Position numbers and translations under genes: made by a program
Assembly (NCBI GenBank): GCA_030673965.1
Contig: JAUTCN010000009.1
Coordinates: 1-64,000, forward strand
Source: Fusobacterium sp. JB019
Lineage (GTDB): Bacteria > Fusobacteriota > Fusobacteriia > Fusobacteriales > Fusobacteriaceae
DNA: 64,000 nt
Direction of reading: 5' to 3'
The notes under the pieces: generated by a model
What the model was told of the DNA's origin: nothing
Databases searched by the model: none
The model's input: the letters and a program-made list of their open reading frames with translations, nothing else
Shown: positions 8,967-16,669 of the stretch, in pieces
Numbering within the stretch: the first letter of the stretch is position 1
Layout: each line of letters opens with the position of its first letter

Positions 8967-9295
8967 GGGTCTATAATATTTGGTATTGATATTTGCAAAA
9001 AAATTGAGACAAGTAAAAAAATATATTATTAAAGGAATTATATCTAAAGTTTTTTAGATGAACTTAAATTTTCTGAAGAAAAAATTGTTACTAAAATTTT
9101 ATGAATTAGAAGAAGCTTATACTATTTATCAAAATTTAATATTCTTTATTAAAACTAGAAATTATATAGATTTTAAGCGCTTTATTAGCGTTAATTTAAC
9201 GACAATAAAAATTTCTTCAGCATAAAGCTGAAGAAACAAAAATTATTATATAATTTTTGTTATTTTTCTCCATCAACACCAGTTGACAAAGAACC
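8967..9295 (+). mobile_element. Decayed ISL3-family element, 329 bp, with 8-bp target duplication
   Basis: The left end GGGTCTATAATATTTGG and the right end (reverse complement GGTTCTTTGTCAACTGG) are imperfect inverted repeats nearly identical to those of the copy at 48148-48947. The flanks are TTTATATG on both sides (8959-8966 and 9296-9303), a perfect 8-bp duplication as expected for ISL3. Inside are only scraps of a transposase. Bases near 9040-9070 match the N-terminal part of the other copy, and 9080-9170 can encode the fragment ELEEAYTIYQNLIFFIKTRN in pieces. It cannot move by itself. Confidence 0.85.
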
Positions 9296-9323
9296 TTTAT
9301 ATGTATATACTGAAAAATAAAAA

Positions 9324-9344
9324 AAGCAGAGCAAAGCTCTGCTT
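9324..9344 (-). terminator. Intrinsic terminator of infC-rpmI-rplT
   Basis: A 9-bp stem AAGCAGAGC/GCTCTGCTT with a 3-nt loop lies just after rplT. On the minus strand it is followed by TTTTTT. Confidence 0.9.
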
Positions 9345-9356
9345 AATTATTTTTAT

Positions 9357-9710
9357 CTATGCTAACGCCGCTTTTGCAGCATCTGCTAATTTTGCAAATC
9401 CTTCTGCATTATTTAATGCCATATCTGCTAAAACTTTTCTATCTAATTCAACACCAGATCTTTTTAATCCATTCATAAATGTTGAGTAAGTCATTCCATT
9501 TAGTCTTGCCCCTGCATTTATTCTAATGATCCATAATTGTCTCATTTTTCTTCTTCTTACTTTTCTATCTCTTGTAGAGAAAGCCATTGCTCTCATTACT
9601 GCTTGTTTAGCTTGCTTTACTACGTCTCCAGAAGCTCCTCTGAATCCTTTAGCAGCTTTTAAAATCTTTTTATGCTTTCTTCTTCTTACTACACCAGTTT
9701 TAACTCTCAT
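9357..9710 (-). CDS. rplT: 50S ribosomal protein L20
   Basis: L20 binds 23S rRNA early in large-subunit assembly. The N-terminus MRVKTGVVRRRKHKKILK, followed by AKGFRG and RDRKVRRRKMRQLWIIRINAGAR, is diagnostic. The length of 117 is standard. It is last in infC-rpmI-rplT. In many bacteria L20 represses this operon by binding its leader, and the leader here (10500-10625) has alternative structures. Confidence 0.98.
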   Translation of the reverse strand: MRVKTGVVRRRKHKKILKAAKGFRGASGDVVKQAKQAVMRAMAFSTRDRKVRRRKMRQLWIIRINAGARLNGMTYSTFMNGLKRSGVELDRKVLADMALNNAEGFAKLADAAKAALA

Positions 9711-9739
9711 CTTATCCTCCTATCTATTAAAATTAGCTA

Positions 9740-9946
9740 TTATCTTCCTGTTCCATATGGCAATAAAGAAACCATGTGCTTTTTATATACATCTAAAAGT
9801 ACAAAGTCTTTCTTCATTTTATTTTTTCTTTTTCTTGTCTTTTTAGTTAATATGTGACTTTTTCCTGAATGTTTTACTACATATTTTCCTGTTCCTGTTA
9901 CTTTCACTCTTTTTGCTGTTCCTCTATGAGTTTTCATTTTTGGCAT
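9740..9946 (-). CDS. rpmI: 50S ribosomal protein L35
   Basis: This is a 68-residue, very basic ribosomal protein with the family N-terminus [21 protein letters not shown]. It lies between infC and rplT with a good GGAGG site. The C-terminal extension after [14 protein letters not shown] is ordinary for the family. Confidence 0.97.
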   Translation of the reverse strand: MPKMKTHRGTAKRVKVTGTGKYVVKHSGKSHILTKKTRKRKNKMKKDFVLLDVYKKHMVSLLPYGTGR

Positions 9947-9976
9947 TGTATGTTCCTCCTCTCAATTACTTAAATA

Positions 9977-10480
9977 CTACTTCTTTAATGTCATCAATAA
10001 ATGTTTTTGTGCATCCCTATATCTTTTCTCTATATCCGCACTCTCTTTAAATCTTTCTGCAATTTGATCTAATAGAGCTATTCCCATACCTTCATAACTT
10101 CTTTCTCTTCCAAATTGAACTAAAGTAACTTTTACTTTATTATCTTTTTCTAAGAATTTTTGTATATTTTTCATCTTTGTTTCTAGGTCGTGAACATCTA
10201 TTCTAGTTCTTACTTTAACTTCTTTCACTACAACCATTTTTTGTTTCTTTTTAGCATCTTTGGCTTTTCTAGTTTGTTCATATTTATACTTACCATAATC
10301 CATTATTTTACAAACCGGTGGCTTTGCTGATGGTGATATCTCAACCAAGTCAAGATCTAATTTTCTAGCTTCATTTAAAGCTGCTGAAGCTGTCATTATA
10401 CCCATTTGTTCTCCTGAATTTGATATAATCCTAAACTCTTTCCCTCTTATTCTTTCATTAATTCTAATTTTGTCAGAAAT
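9977..10480 (-). CDS. infC: Translation initiation factor IF-3, with probable AUU start codon
   Basis: IF-3 discriminates the initiator tRNA and start codon and keeps ribosomal subunits apart. The N-domain starts SDKIRINERIRGKEFRIIS, followed by the linker KQKMVVVKEVK and the C-domain with VKVTLVQFGRERSYEGMG. The only upstream in-frame start (GTG at 10487-10489) lies inside the Shine-Dalgarno AGGAGG (10489-10494). ATT at 10478-10480 sits 8 nt downstream of that site, as in the classic infC AUU start, so I place the start there (167 aa). This predicts IF-3 autoregulation at initiation. Confidence 0.93.
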   Translation of the reverse strand: MSDKIRINERIRGKEFRIISNSGEQMGIMTASAALNEARKLDLDLVEISPSAKPPVCKIMDYGKYKYEQTRKAKDAKKKQKMVVVKEVKVRTRIDVHDLETKMKNIQKFLEKDNKVKVTLVQFGRERSYEGMGIALLDQIAERFKESADIEKRYRDAQKHLLMTLKK

Positions 10481-10488
10481 AGCCGACA

Positions 10489-10494
10489 CCTCCT
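10489..10494 (-). promoter_or_regulatory. Shine-Dalgarno that decides the infC start
   Basis: AGGAGG on the minus strand is spaced 8 nt from ATT (10478-10480). It overlaps the competing GTG, which therefore cannot be the start. Confidence 0.8.
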
Positions 10495-10506
10495 ATTAAA
10501 AACTTT

Positions 10507-10625
10507 ATAAAAAAAAACAAGGCTACATAACCCTGTTGTATAATCAAAATAAATTTATTTTAAAAATTTAACCTGATAAGGCTTTTGCCCAAAAGGTGAG
10601 AAACAGGGGTTTCTTCTTTTATTTA
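10507..10625 (-). promoter_or_regulatory. infC operon leader with alternative terminator/antiterminator
   Basis: A 7-bp stem AACAGGG/CCTTGTT (10531-10537 with 10516-10522, one G-U pair) followed by a run of T forms an intrinsic terminator before infC. The 5' leader contains CCCTGTT (10602-10608), perfectly complementary to AACAGGG of the terminator arm, so a competing long-range pairing can form. A CTTTT/AAAAG hairpin with a GGGC loop lies between them. This is an attenuator-like layout, probably controlled by L20 or another ribosomal component; the ligand is inference. Confidence 0.6.
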
Positions 10626-10635
10626 ATACCCACTC

Positions 10636-10664
10636 ATTATACTTGAATGTATTAACATTGTCAA
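10636..10664 (-). promoter_or_regulatory. Consensus sigma-70 promoter of infC-rpmI-rplT
   Basis: Perfect TTGACA (10659-10664), 17-nt spacer and perfect TATAAT (10636-10641). The infC start is about 150 nt downstream. Confidence 0.85.
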
Positions 10665-10681
10665 GTGTTTTCTTATATTTA

Positions 10682-10758
10682 TGGCGTACTCGAGAGGAGT
10701 CGAACCCCCAACCCCCTGATCCGTAGTCAAGTGCTCTATCCAGTTGAGCTACGAGTAC
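10682..10758 (-). tRNA. tRNA-Arg (ACG)
   Basis: The acceptor stem GTACTCG/CGAGTAC, anticodon stem CTTGA/TCAGG with loop CTACGGA, and an encoded CCA are visible on the minus strand. Anticodon ACG. It is the last of three tRNAs in this cluster. Confidence 0.95.
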
Positions 10759-10797
10759 AAAAATAAAAAAAGGTAGCTAACCTACCTAATATTTTAA

Positions 10798-10889
10798 TGG
10801 CGGTGAAGGAGAGATTTGAACTCTCGGTACCGTTTAAGCGGTACACTCCCTTAGCAGGGGAGCGCATTCGGCCACTCTGCCACTTCACC
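10798..10889 (-). tRNA. tRNA-Ser (GCT)
   Basis: A class II tRNA with long variable arm (TACCGCTTAAACGGTA). Acceptor GGTGAAG/CTTCACC, anticodon loop CTGCTAA, encoded CCA. Confidence 0.95.
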
Positions 10890-10893
10890 ATTA

Positions 10894-10977
10894 TGGCGGA
10901 GAACCAGAGACTCGAACTCTGAAGCCTTGCGGCGTCGGTTTTCAAGACCGATTCCTTACCAATTAGGATAGCTCTCC
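10894..10977 (-). tRNA. tRNA-Ser (TGA), copy 1
   Basis: A class II tRNA with acceptor GGAGAGC paired to GTTCTCC, anticodon loop CTTGAAA and encoded CCA. It is identical by eye to the copy at 21322-21405. Confidence 0.95.
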
Positions 10978-10986
10978 ACGCCAATA

Positions 10987-11015
10987 ATATTACCACATTT
11001 CACACTTTTTGTCAA
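10987..11015 (-). promoter_or_regulatory. Promoter of the Ser-Ser-Arg tRNA cluster
   Basis: TTGACA (11010-11015), 17-nt spacer, TAATAT (10987-10992), about 10 nt upstream of the first tRNA. Confidence 0.8.
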
Positions 11016-11071
11016 CTAAAGTTTTATATCAAGTAAGGCTATCTATAATCTTTAGATTAATTTTTAATAGT

Positions 11072-11443
11072 TTATTTTTTCTTTGATAAATAATCTTCTA
11101 TTGCTGCTTTTATAGCTTCTTCCGCAAGAACTGAACAATGCATTTTTACTGCTGGTAATCCTCCTAAAGCTTCCACCACTTTTTTATTAGTAACCTCTAA
11201 AGCTTCTTCTACTGTTTTCCCTAGAATCATCTCTGTAGAAACTGAAGAGGATGCTATAGCAGATGCACACCCAAAAGTTCTAAATTTAACATCTACAATA
11301 ATTTCATTTTCTATTTTTAAAAAAATTTCCATTATATCTCCACAAGAAGCATTTCCTATTTTCCCATAGCCATCTGGATTATCTATCACTCCCATATTTC
11401 TAGGATTACTAAAATGATCCATTACTTTATCTGTATACTCCAT
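11072..11443 (-). CDS. iscU: Fe-S cluster assembly scaffold IscU/NifU-like
   Basis: The scaffold receives sulfur from the desulfurase and iron to build Fe-S clusters. The 123 residues start MEYTDKVMDHFSNPRNMG, the IscU/NifU-N signature. The three ligand cysteines are in GNASCGD, FGCASA and MHCSVLAEEA. The start was moved 27 nt inward because GGGGG lies just before this ATG. It follows iscS by 10 nt. With nth upstream it forms nth-iscS-iscU, and Nth itself carries a 4Fe-4S cluster. Confidence 0.95.
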   Translation of the reverse strand: MEYTDKVMDHFSNPRNMGVIDNPDGYGKIGNASCGDIMEIFLKIENEIIVDVKFRTFGCASAIASSSVSTEMILGKTVEEALEVTNKKVVEALGGLPAVKMHCSVLAEEAIKAAIEDYLSKKK

Positions 11444-11453
11444 TACCTTCCCC

Positions 11454-12620
11454 CTAATTTTTATTTTCATCCCACAAAGGAGACATTTTTCTTAACTTTT
11501 CTATTATTTCAACTAAATTATCCAAAGTATAATCTATTTCTTTTTTTGTGTTATATTTTCCAATACTAAATCTTATTGTTCCATGAGCAAATTCTACTGG
11601 AACTCCCATAGCTAACAACACATGAGAAGCTTGTAACTCATCTGATGAACATGCTGATCCTGAACTTACAGCTATTCCTTTTAAACTTAAATGAAGCAAA
11701 ATTGATTCTCCTTCTATATATTTAAAAGTTATGCTCGAGGTCCCTGCTAATCTTTCTGCTTCTTTTGAATTTATAATTACTTGAGGAATTCTTTTTAATA
11801 CTTCACTTTCAAAATAATCTCTTAATTCTGAAATTCTTTTTTCTTCCTCTTCTTTATTTTTATATATTTTATTTAAAGCTGTTGCCATTCCTACGATAAG
11901 AGGTGTATTGGTTGTCCCTGGTCTTAATTTCTTTTCCTGACCTCCTCCTGTAATAACTTTTCCTATTCTAACTCCATTTCTTATATATAATCCTCCGACT
12001 CCTTTAGGTCCATAAAATTTATGAGCTGTAAAAGCTAATGTGTCTATACCTATTTCTTTAGGCTTTATTTCTTTTTTTCCCATGCTTTGAACAGCGTCAA
12101 CATGAAACAATATCCTATTTTTATTAGCTATTTCAGCTATCTCTTCTATAGGTTGAATTGCTCCACTTTCATTATTAGCATGCATAACTGTGATTAAAAT
12201 AGTATCCTCTTTTATAGCATTTTTTAAATCCTCTATCTTTAAAACTCCATTTTTATCAACATCTACCTCAGTTATTTCAAATCCTTCTCTCTCTAGATCT
12301 TTACATGTATTTCTTACTCCTGGATGTTCTATCGAACTTAATATTATATGCTTACCTCTATTTTTATACGCTCTTGCTATCCCTCTTATTGCTATGTTAT
12401 CTGATTCAGTACCTGACCCTGTAAAAATTATTTCTTCTGGTTTTACCTCTAGAACATCTGCTATTTTTTTCCTAGCATCACGTACTGCCTTTCCAGTTTC
12501 CCTCCCAAATAAATGAAGACTAAAGGCATTCCCATACTCTTCTTTAAAATAAGGAACCATACTTTCAAAAACTTCATCATCTAATTTTGTAGTTGCATTG
12601 TTATCTAAATAAATTTTCAT
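11454..12620 (-). CDS. iscS: Cysteine desulfurase (NifS/IscS family)
   Basis: This PLP enzyme releases sulfur from L-cysteine for Fe-S cluster assembly and, in many organisms, tRNA thiolation. Motifs in order are YLDNNATTK, the ATTK-type start; HANNESGAIQPIEEIA; FHVDAVQSMGK; the PLP lysine in AFTAHKFYGPKG; and the catalytic-cysteine loop SSGSACSS. The 388 residues and NifS-like loop fit the IscS/NifS group. The ATG at 12620 follows AGGAG; the longer ORF start has no separate site. It pairs with iscU downstream. Confidence 0.96.
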   Translation of the reverse strand: MKIYLDNNATTKLDDEVFESMVPYFKEEYGNAFSLHLFGRETGKAVRDARKKIADVLEVKPEEIIFTGSGTESDNIAIRGIARAYKNRGKHIILSSIEHPGVRNTCKDLEREGFEITEVDVDKNGVLKIEDLKNAIKEDTILITVMHANNESGAIQPIEEIAEIANKNRILFHVDAVQSMGKKEIKPKEIGIDTLAFTAHKFYGPKGVGGLYIRNGVRIGKVITGGGQEKKLRPGTTNTPLIVGMATALNKIYKNKEEEEKRISELRDYFESEVLKRIPQVIINSKEAERLAGTSSITFKYIEGESILLHLSLKGIAVSSGSACSSDELQASHVLLAMGVPVEFAHGTIRFSIGKYNTKKEIDYTLDNLVEIIEKLRKMSPLWDENKN

Positions 12621-12674
12621 TCTATCAACTCCTACCATTTGATACCTAATTTATACCATTCCTTACTATTTTTG

Positions 12675-13328
12675 TCAAGAATTATTCTTTGCCTTTTTAT
12701 AAGTTTCGCAAATAGTATTAATTTCACACTCTGAACATTTAGGTCTTCTCGCTATACATTTATCTCTTCCCTGAAGTATCAAAAAATGAGAAAATTGTAT
12801 CCATTTATTTTTAGGAACTATCTTCATTAAATCTTTTTCAATCTTATCTGGAGACTGTTCTTTTGTTAAGCCAATCATTTTACTCAATCTTTTTACATGA
12901 GTGTCTACTGTTATCCCATCAGCTAATCCCCAAAGTTCTCCTCTAACTACATTTGCTGTTTTTCTCCCAACTCCATTTAATTTTAATAAATCTTCCATTT
13001 TTTTAGGAACTTTTCCATTATAATTTTCTAAAATTTGTTTACTTGTTTTCTTTATATTTTTTGATTTATTTTTATAAAATCCTGTACTTTTTATTTTAAC
13101 TTCTATTTCCTCTAACTCTAATATAGAAAATCCTTCTGGAGTATTTACTTCTTTAAACATTTTATCAGTAACAATATTAACTCTTTTATCTGTACACTGA
13201 GCTGACAACATAACAGCAATCAACAATTCAAAAGGAGTTGTATAATTTAATGCACATTTAGGATCTCCAAATTTTTTTTCCAAAACAGATAAAATAACTT
13301 CAACCTTATTCTTTTCTTCTTTCAGCAT
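12675..13328 (-). CDS. nth: Endonuclease III (DNA glycosylase/AP lyase)
   Basis: Nth removes oxidised pyrimidines and nicks abasic sites. The helix-hairpin-helix block LLKLNGVGRKTANVV carries the catalytic Lys, and VDTHVKRLS the catalytic Asp. The C-terminal 4Fe-4S ligands have the canonical spacing C-x6-C-x2-C-x5-C (CIARRPKCSECEINTIC). The length is 217 residues from the ATG at 13328, which follows AAGGAG. It is the first gene before iscS and iscU. Confidence 0.96.
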   Translation of the reverse strand: MLKEEKNKVEVILSVLEKKFGDPKCALNYTTPFELLIAVMLSAQCTDKRVNIVTDKMFKEVNTPEGFSILELEEIEVKIKSTGFYKNKSKNIKKTSKQILENYNGKVPKKMEDLLKLNGVGRKTANVVRGELWGLADGITVDTHVKRLSKMIGLTKEQSPDKIEKDLMKIVPKNKWIQFSHFLILQGRDKCIARRPKCSECEINTICETYKKAKNNS

Positions 13329-13357
13329 AATCACTCCTTATCTTAATTAAGAAAAAA

Positions 13358-13375
13358 GGACGGAATAATCCGTCC
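13358..13375 (-). terminator. Intrinsic terminator after the GNAT gene
   Basis: A 7-bp GC-rich stem GGACGGA/TCCGTCC, followed on the minus strand by TTTTTTC. It separates tyrS-GNAT from nth-iscSU. Confidence 0.85.
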
Positions 13376-13378
13376 CTA

Positions 13379-13846
13379 TTAATTTAAACATTTTATAAAA
13401 AGCATATGCTCTACACCCTTGTATTTTTCCATACAATCAAATATAAAACCTAATCTAGCAAATGCTTTTTTTGAAAATAAATTTTCCTCCAATATATAAG
13501 CTAAAACAATAGAAATATCTTGTCTCTTCTTTCTTATTTTATTTAAACTTAACTCAATTATTTTTTCACTATACCTTTTCCCACGAATACTTTCTATTAT
13601 ATAAACATTTATAATAGCACATTCTCCATCGATTTCAAATTTAACATACCCCAAAAAAGACTGTTCGTCATCTAAGACTGTATATAGTTCATAATAATCT
13701 GACTTTATAAGAAATTTATACCATTTTTTATGAGTTTTCCATTGACTTTTCTCATTTCCTTTATAGTATTTTTTCACATATTTATCATGTACATTCAAGT
13801 ATATATTTTCAATATCATCTTCTATTGTTTCTCTTAAAATAATCAA
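13379..13846 (-). CDS. GNAT-family acetyltransferase-like protein
   Basis: The roughly 155-residue protein has a GNAT-like pattern: YTVLDDEQSFLGYVKFEIDGECAIINVYI as central strands, then SIRGKRYSEKIIELSLNKI as the acetyl-CoA loop (R-G-K-x-Y instead of the usual Q/R-x-x-G-x-G/A), and FSKKAFARLGFIF near the end. The substrate is unknown. The TTG at 13846 fits the AGGTGG site better than the GTG embedded in it. It follows tyrS by 3 nt and is likely cotranscribed. Confidence 0.65.
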   Translation of the reverse strand: MIILRETIEDDIENIYLNVHDKYVKKYYKGNEKSQWKTHKKWYKFLIKSDYYELYTVLDDEQSFLGYVKFEIDGECAIINVYIIESIRGKRYSEKIIELSLNKIRKKRQDISIVLAYILEENLFSKKAFARLGFIFDCMEKYKGVEHMLFIKCLN

Positions 13847-13858
13847 ATATACCACCTT

Positions 13859-15079
13859 TTATTTTAAAATTATCTTCTGAAATCTCTTCTTTCCTATTTT
13901 AACTAATATTTCACCATCATCAAAAATATTTTCTTCTAATAAAAAATGAACATCTTTTACTTTTAATCCATCAATAGAAACTGCATTTTGTTGAATTAAT
14001 CTTCTTCCTTCACTTTTAGTCTTTATTATTTTTTCTTCTGCCAGTATATCTAACAATGATGAACCTAACTTTATCTTTTCCATCTCTATAGTCGGAACAT
14101 CTTTCATATCATTTCCTTTACCAAATAAAGCTTCTGAAGCAGCTTTTGCTTTTTGAGCTTCTTCTTCACCATGAATCATTTTTGTAACTTCATAAGCCAA
14201 AACTACTTTTGCTTTATTTATTTCTGCATCTTTTAAAGAAGATAATTTTCTAACTTCATCCATAGGTATAAATGTTAATAATGATAAACATTTTTCAACA
14301 TCAGCATCATCTATATTTCTCCAATATTGATAAAATTCATACGGTGTTGTCTTTTCAGGATCAAGCCACAAAGCTCCTTTTGCTGTTTTTCCCATTTTTT
14401 TGCCTTCGCTATTAGTTAATAATGTGCAAGTCATTCCATAAACTGTTTTTTGACTTTTTTTTCTAACTAAATTTATTCCTGCAATTATATTTGACCACTG
14501 ATCATCTCCACCCAATTCCATTTTACAGTTATACTTTTTATTTAAAATATAGAAATCATATCCTTGCATTAGCATATAATTAAATTCTAAAAAAGATAGT
14601 CCTGCTTCCATTCTTGACTTAAAACACTCTGCAGCTAACATTCTATTTACAGAAAAACATGATCCTATTTCTCTTATAAAATCAATATAATTTAATTTTA
14701 ATAACCAGTCTGCATTATTCGCCAAAATTGCTTTATCATCTGAAAAATCAATAAATTTTTCCATTTGTTTTTTTATACAAGCAACGTTATGAGCAATAGT
14801 TTCTTTTGTCATCATTTGTCTCATATCAGTTCTTCCACTTGGATCACCAATCATAGCAGTTCCCCCACCGATTAATGCAATTGGTCTATGACCAAATTTT
14901 TGCATATGTGCCATAAACATCATAGCTATAAAATGACCCACATGTAAACTATCCGCAGTAGGATCAAATCCTATATAAAACGTAATCTTTTCTTCTGATA
15001 ATAATTTCTCTATATTTTCTTCATCTGTGAATTGTTTCAAATATCCACGTTCTTTCAAAACATTATATACATTATTCAT
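13859..15079 (-). CDS. tyrS: Tyrosyl-tRNA synthetase
   Basis: This class I synthetase charges tRNA-Tyr. Its signature sequences are [13 protein letters not shown] (HIGH motif) and KMGKT (KMSKS equivalent), with GGDDQWSNI in between and an S4-like C-terminal domain ([14 protein letters not shown]). The length is 406. The leader is too short for a T box. A likely promoter is TTTAAA-N17-TAAAAT just after the tRNA terminator. The adjacent upstream cluster contains tRNA-Tyr. Confidence 0.97.
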   Translation of the reverse strand: MNNVYNVLKERGYLKQFTDEENIEKLLSEEKITFYIGFDPTADSLHVGHFIAMMFMAHMQKFGHRPIALIGGGTAMIGDPSGRTDMRQMMTKETIAHNVACIKKQMEKFIDFSDDKAILANNADWLLKLNYIDFIREIGSCFSVNRMLAAECFKSRMEAGLSFLEFNYMLMQGYDFYILNKKYNCKMELGGDDQWSNIIAGINLVRKKSQKTVYGMTCTLLTNSEGKKMGKTAKGALWLDPEKTTPYEFYQYWRNIDDADVEKCLSLLTFIPMDEVRKLSSLKDAEINKAKVVLAYEVTKMIHGEEEAQKAKAASEALFGKGNDMKDVPTIEMEKIKLGSSLLDILAEEKIIKTKSEGRRLIQQNAVSIDGLKVKDVHFLLEENIFDDGEILVKIGKKRFQKIILK

Positions 15080-15149
15080 TTACAATTCCCCCTATTCTTT
15101 ACTATGGTTTATATTTTAACATAAACTTATTTTTTTTTAAAGAAAAAAA

Positions 15150-15168
15150 AGAGATGCTTAACATCTCT
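15150..15168 (-). terminator. Terminator of the Thr-Glu-Tyr-Val-Asp tRNA cluster
   Basis: AGAGATG/CATCTCT stem with a 5-nt loop, followed on the minus strand by a T run. Confidence 0.85.
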
Positions 15169-15181
15169 CTAATATTTTAAA

Positions 15182-15259
15182 TGGCGGGAGCGACGAGAAT
15201 CGAACTCGCGACCCCCAACGTGACAGGCTGGTGCTCTAACCAAACTGAGCTACGCCCCC
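15182..15259 (-). tRNA. tRNA-Asp (GTC), copy 1
   Basis: Acceptor GGGGGCG, anticodon loop CTGTCAC, encoded CCA. Matches the copy at 21054-21131. Confidence 0.95.
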
Positions 15260-15276
15260 ATTTTATATCATTTTTA

Positions 15277-15352
15277 TGGTGGTCACAACAGGACTTGAAC
15301 CTGTGACCCCCTGCTTGTAAGGCAGGTGCTCTCCCAACTGAGCTATGCGACC
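15277..15352 (-). tRNA. tRNA-Val (TAC), copy 1
   Basis: Acceptor GGTCGCA/TGTGACC, anticodon loop CTTACAA, encoded CCA. Matches the copy at 21140-21215. Confidence 0.95.
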
Positions 15353-15355
15353 AAG

Positions 15356-15440
15356 TGGTGGTGAGGGAAGGATTTGAACCTTCGAAAGCTGAGCTGGCAG
15401 ATTTACAGTCTGCTCCCTTTGACCACTCGGGAACCTCACC
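15356..15440 (-). tRNA. tRNA-Tyr (GTA)
   Basis: Class II tRNA with acceptor GGTGAGG/CCTCACC, anticodon loop CTGTAAA, long variable arm and encoded CCA. It is the only tRNA-Tyr in the window, about 280 nt upstream of tyrS. Confidence 0.95.
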
Positions 15441-15457
15441 GACTTATTAAATTATTA

Positions 15458-15532
15458 TGGTACCCCGTAGGGGAATCGAACCCCTGTCTTCAGAGTGAAA
15501 ATCTGATGTCCTAACCGTTGAACGAACGGGGC
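15458..15532 (-). tRNA. tRNA-Glu (TTC), copy 1
   Basis: Acceptor GCCCCGT/ACGGGGT, anticodon loop TTTTCAC, encoded CCA. One base differs from the copy at 21414-21488. Confidence 0.95.
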
Positions 15533-15539
15533 AAAATAA

Positions 15540-15615
<76 letters not shown>

Positions 15616-15631
15616 ATCAAGATTGCATTTA

Positions 15632-15660
15632 ATAATATCATACTATCCTTATCTTGTCAA
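15632..15660 (-). promoter_or_regulatory. Promoter of the Thr-Glu-Tyr-Val-Asp tRNA cluster
   Basis: TTGACA (15655-15660), 17-nt spacer, TATTAT (15632-15637). Confidence 0.85.
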
Positions 15661-15683
15661 CTTTTTTTTGCTTTTATATTAAA

Positions 15684-16475
15684 TTAGCTTCCAAAAATAT
15701 TTCTTAACTTTCTTAAAAACCCTTTTCCTAAATCCAAGTCTAAAAATTCTATGTTTTCTCCTAAGAGTCTACTTGCTATATTTTTATAACTCTGAGCAGC
15801 TAAAGATTTTCCTTTATAAACTAACGGTTCTCCCTTATTTGTAGAAATAACTATAGTCTCATCGTCTGGAACAACTCCTAATAATTTTATTCTAAGTACT
15901 TCTAAAACATCATCCACACTTAACATGTTACCTTGCTTAACCATCTCAATTTTTATTCTATTAATAATTAGAGTTATTTTATCTATCTCTTCAGCAGCTA
16001 ATAATCCAATTATTCTATCAGCATCTCTTACTGCTGACATTTCTGGAGTTGTAACTATTATAGCCTCGTCTGCTGCTACAATCGCATTTTTAAAGCCTTG
16101 TTCTATTCCTGCGGGACAATCCATTATAATATAATCAAAATCTTCTCTAAGCGCCTCTACCAACTGCTTTATTTGCTCTGGAGTAACATCTGTTTTATCT
16201 CTTGTTTGAGCAGCAGGTAATAAATTTAAATTAATATTTCTTTTGTCTTTTACTAAGGCTTGCTTTATTTTACAACGTCCTTCTATTAGGTCAACTATAT
16301 CATAAACTATTCTGTTCTCCAAACCCATAACAACATCTAAATTTCTAAGGCCTATATCAGTATCTATAAGCAAAACCTTTTTGCCCTTAAGAGCCAATCC
16401 TGCTCCTATATTGGCTGATGTTGTAGTTTTACCTACTCCACCTTTACCAGATGTTACCACTAATACTTTTCCCAT
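15684..16475 (-). CDS. minD: Septum site-determining ATPase MinD
   Basis: MinD is a ParA-type ATPase that binds the membrane and positions division. The deviant Walker A GKGGVGKTTTSANIG, switch region IDTDIGLRNLDVVMGLENR, and MDCPAGIEQGF are diagnostic. The C-terminus KGFLRKLRNIFGS is an amphipathic membrane-targeting helix. The ATG at 16475, preceded by AGGAGGGG, gives 263 residues and the normal start MGKVLVVTSG. Neither minC nor minE is adjacent: tRNAs lie downstream and a DUF819 gene upstream. Confidence 0.95.
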   Translation of the reverse strand: MGKVLVVTSGKGGVGKTTTSANIGAGLALKGKKVLLIDTDIGLRNLDVVMGLENRIVYDIVDLIEGRCKIKQALVKDKRNINLNLLPAAQTRDKTDVTPEQIKQLVEALREDFDYIIMDCPAGIEQGFKNAIVAADEAIIVTTPEMSAVRDADRIIGLLAAEEIDKITLIINRIKIEMVKQGNMLSVDDVLEVLRIKLLGVVPDDETIVISTNKGEPLVYKGKSLAAQSYKNIASRLLGENIEFLDLDLGKGFLRKLRNIFGS

Positions 16476-16610
16476 AACTCCCCTCCTAAATGCTGTCTCT
16501 TTTTTTAGCATATACTAAAGTATACCATACTAATTTTTATCCTTCAATATGATTTTATGTACATTTTAATATAATTTCTACATTCTTTTTTGTTTCATAT
16601 AAATTAAAAA

Positions 16611-16638
16611 CACACTTTAGAAATTAATTTAAAGTGTG
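16611..16638 (-). terminator. Intrinsic terminator of the DUF819 gene
   Basis: CACACTTTA/TAAAGTGTG stem with T run on the minus strand, about 30 nt after the stop codon. Confidence 0.8.
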
Positions 16639-16669
16639 CTTCTATTTTAAGCTTTTTATATAACTCTAT

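Noticed and set aside
9526-9857. Plus-strand ORFs of 61 and 106 codons
   Set aside because: They are antisense shadows of rplT and rpmI.
10481-10489. GTG start for infC at 10489
   Set aside because: The GTG overlaps the Shine-Dalgarno itself; ATT at 10480 is correctly spaced.
10736-10996. 86-codon minus-strand ORF over the Ser-Ser-Arg tRNA cluster
   Set aside because: It reads through three confident tRNA genes; not a real protein.
15080-15181. Possible T box upstream of tyrS
   Set aside because: Only about 70 nt separate the tRNA terminator from the start and no T-box motif or specifier loop is visible.
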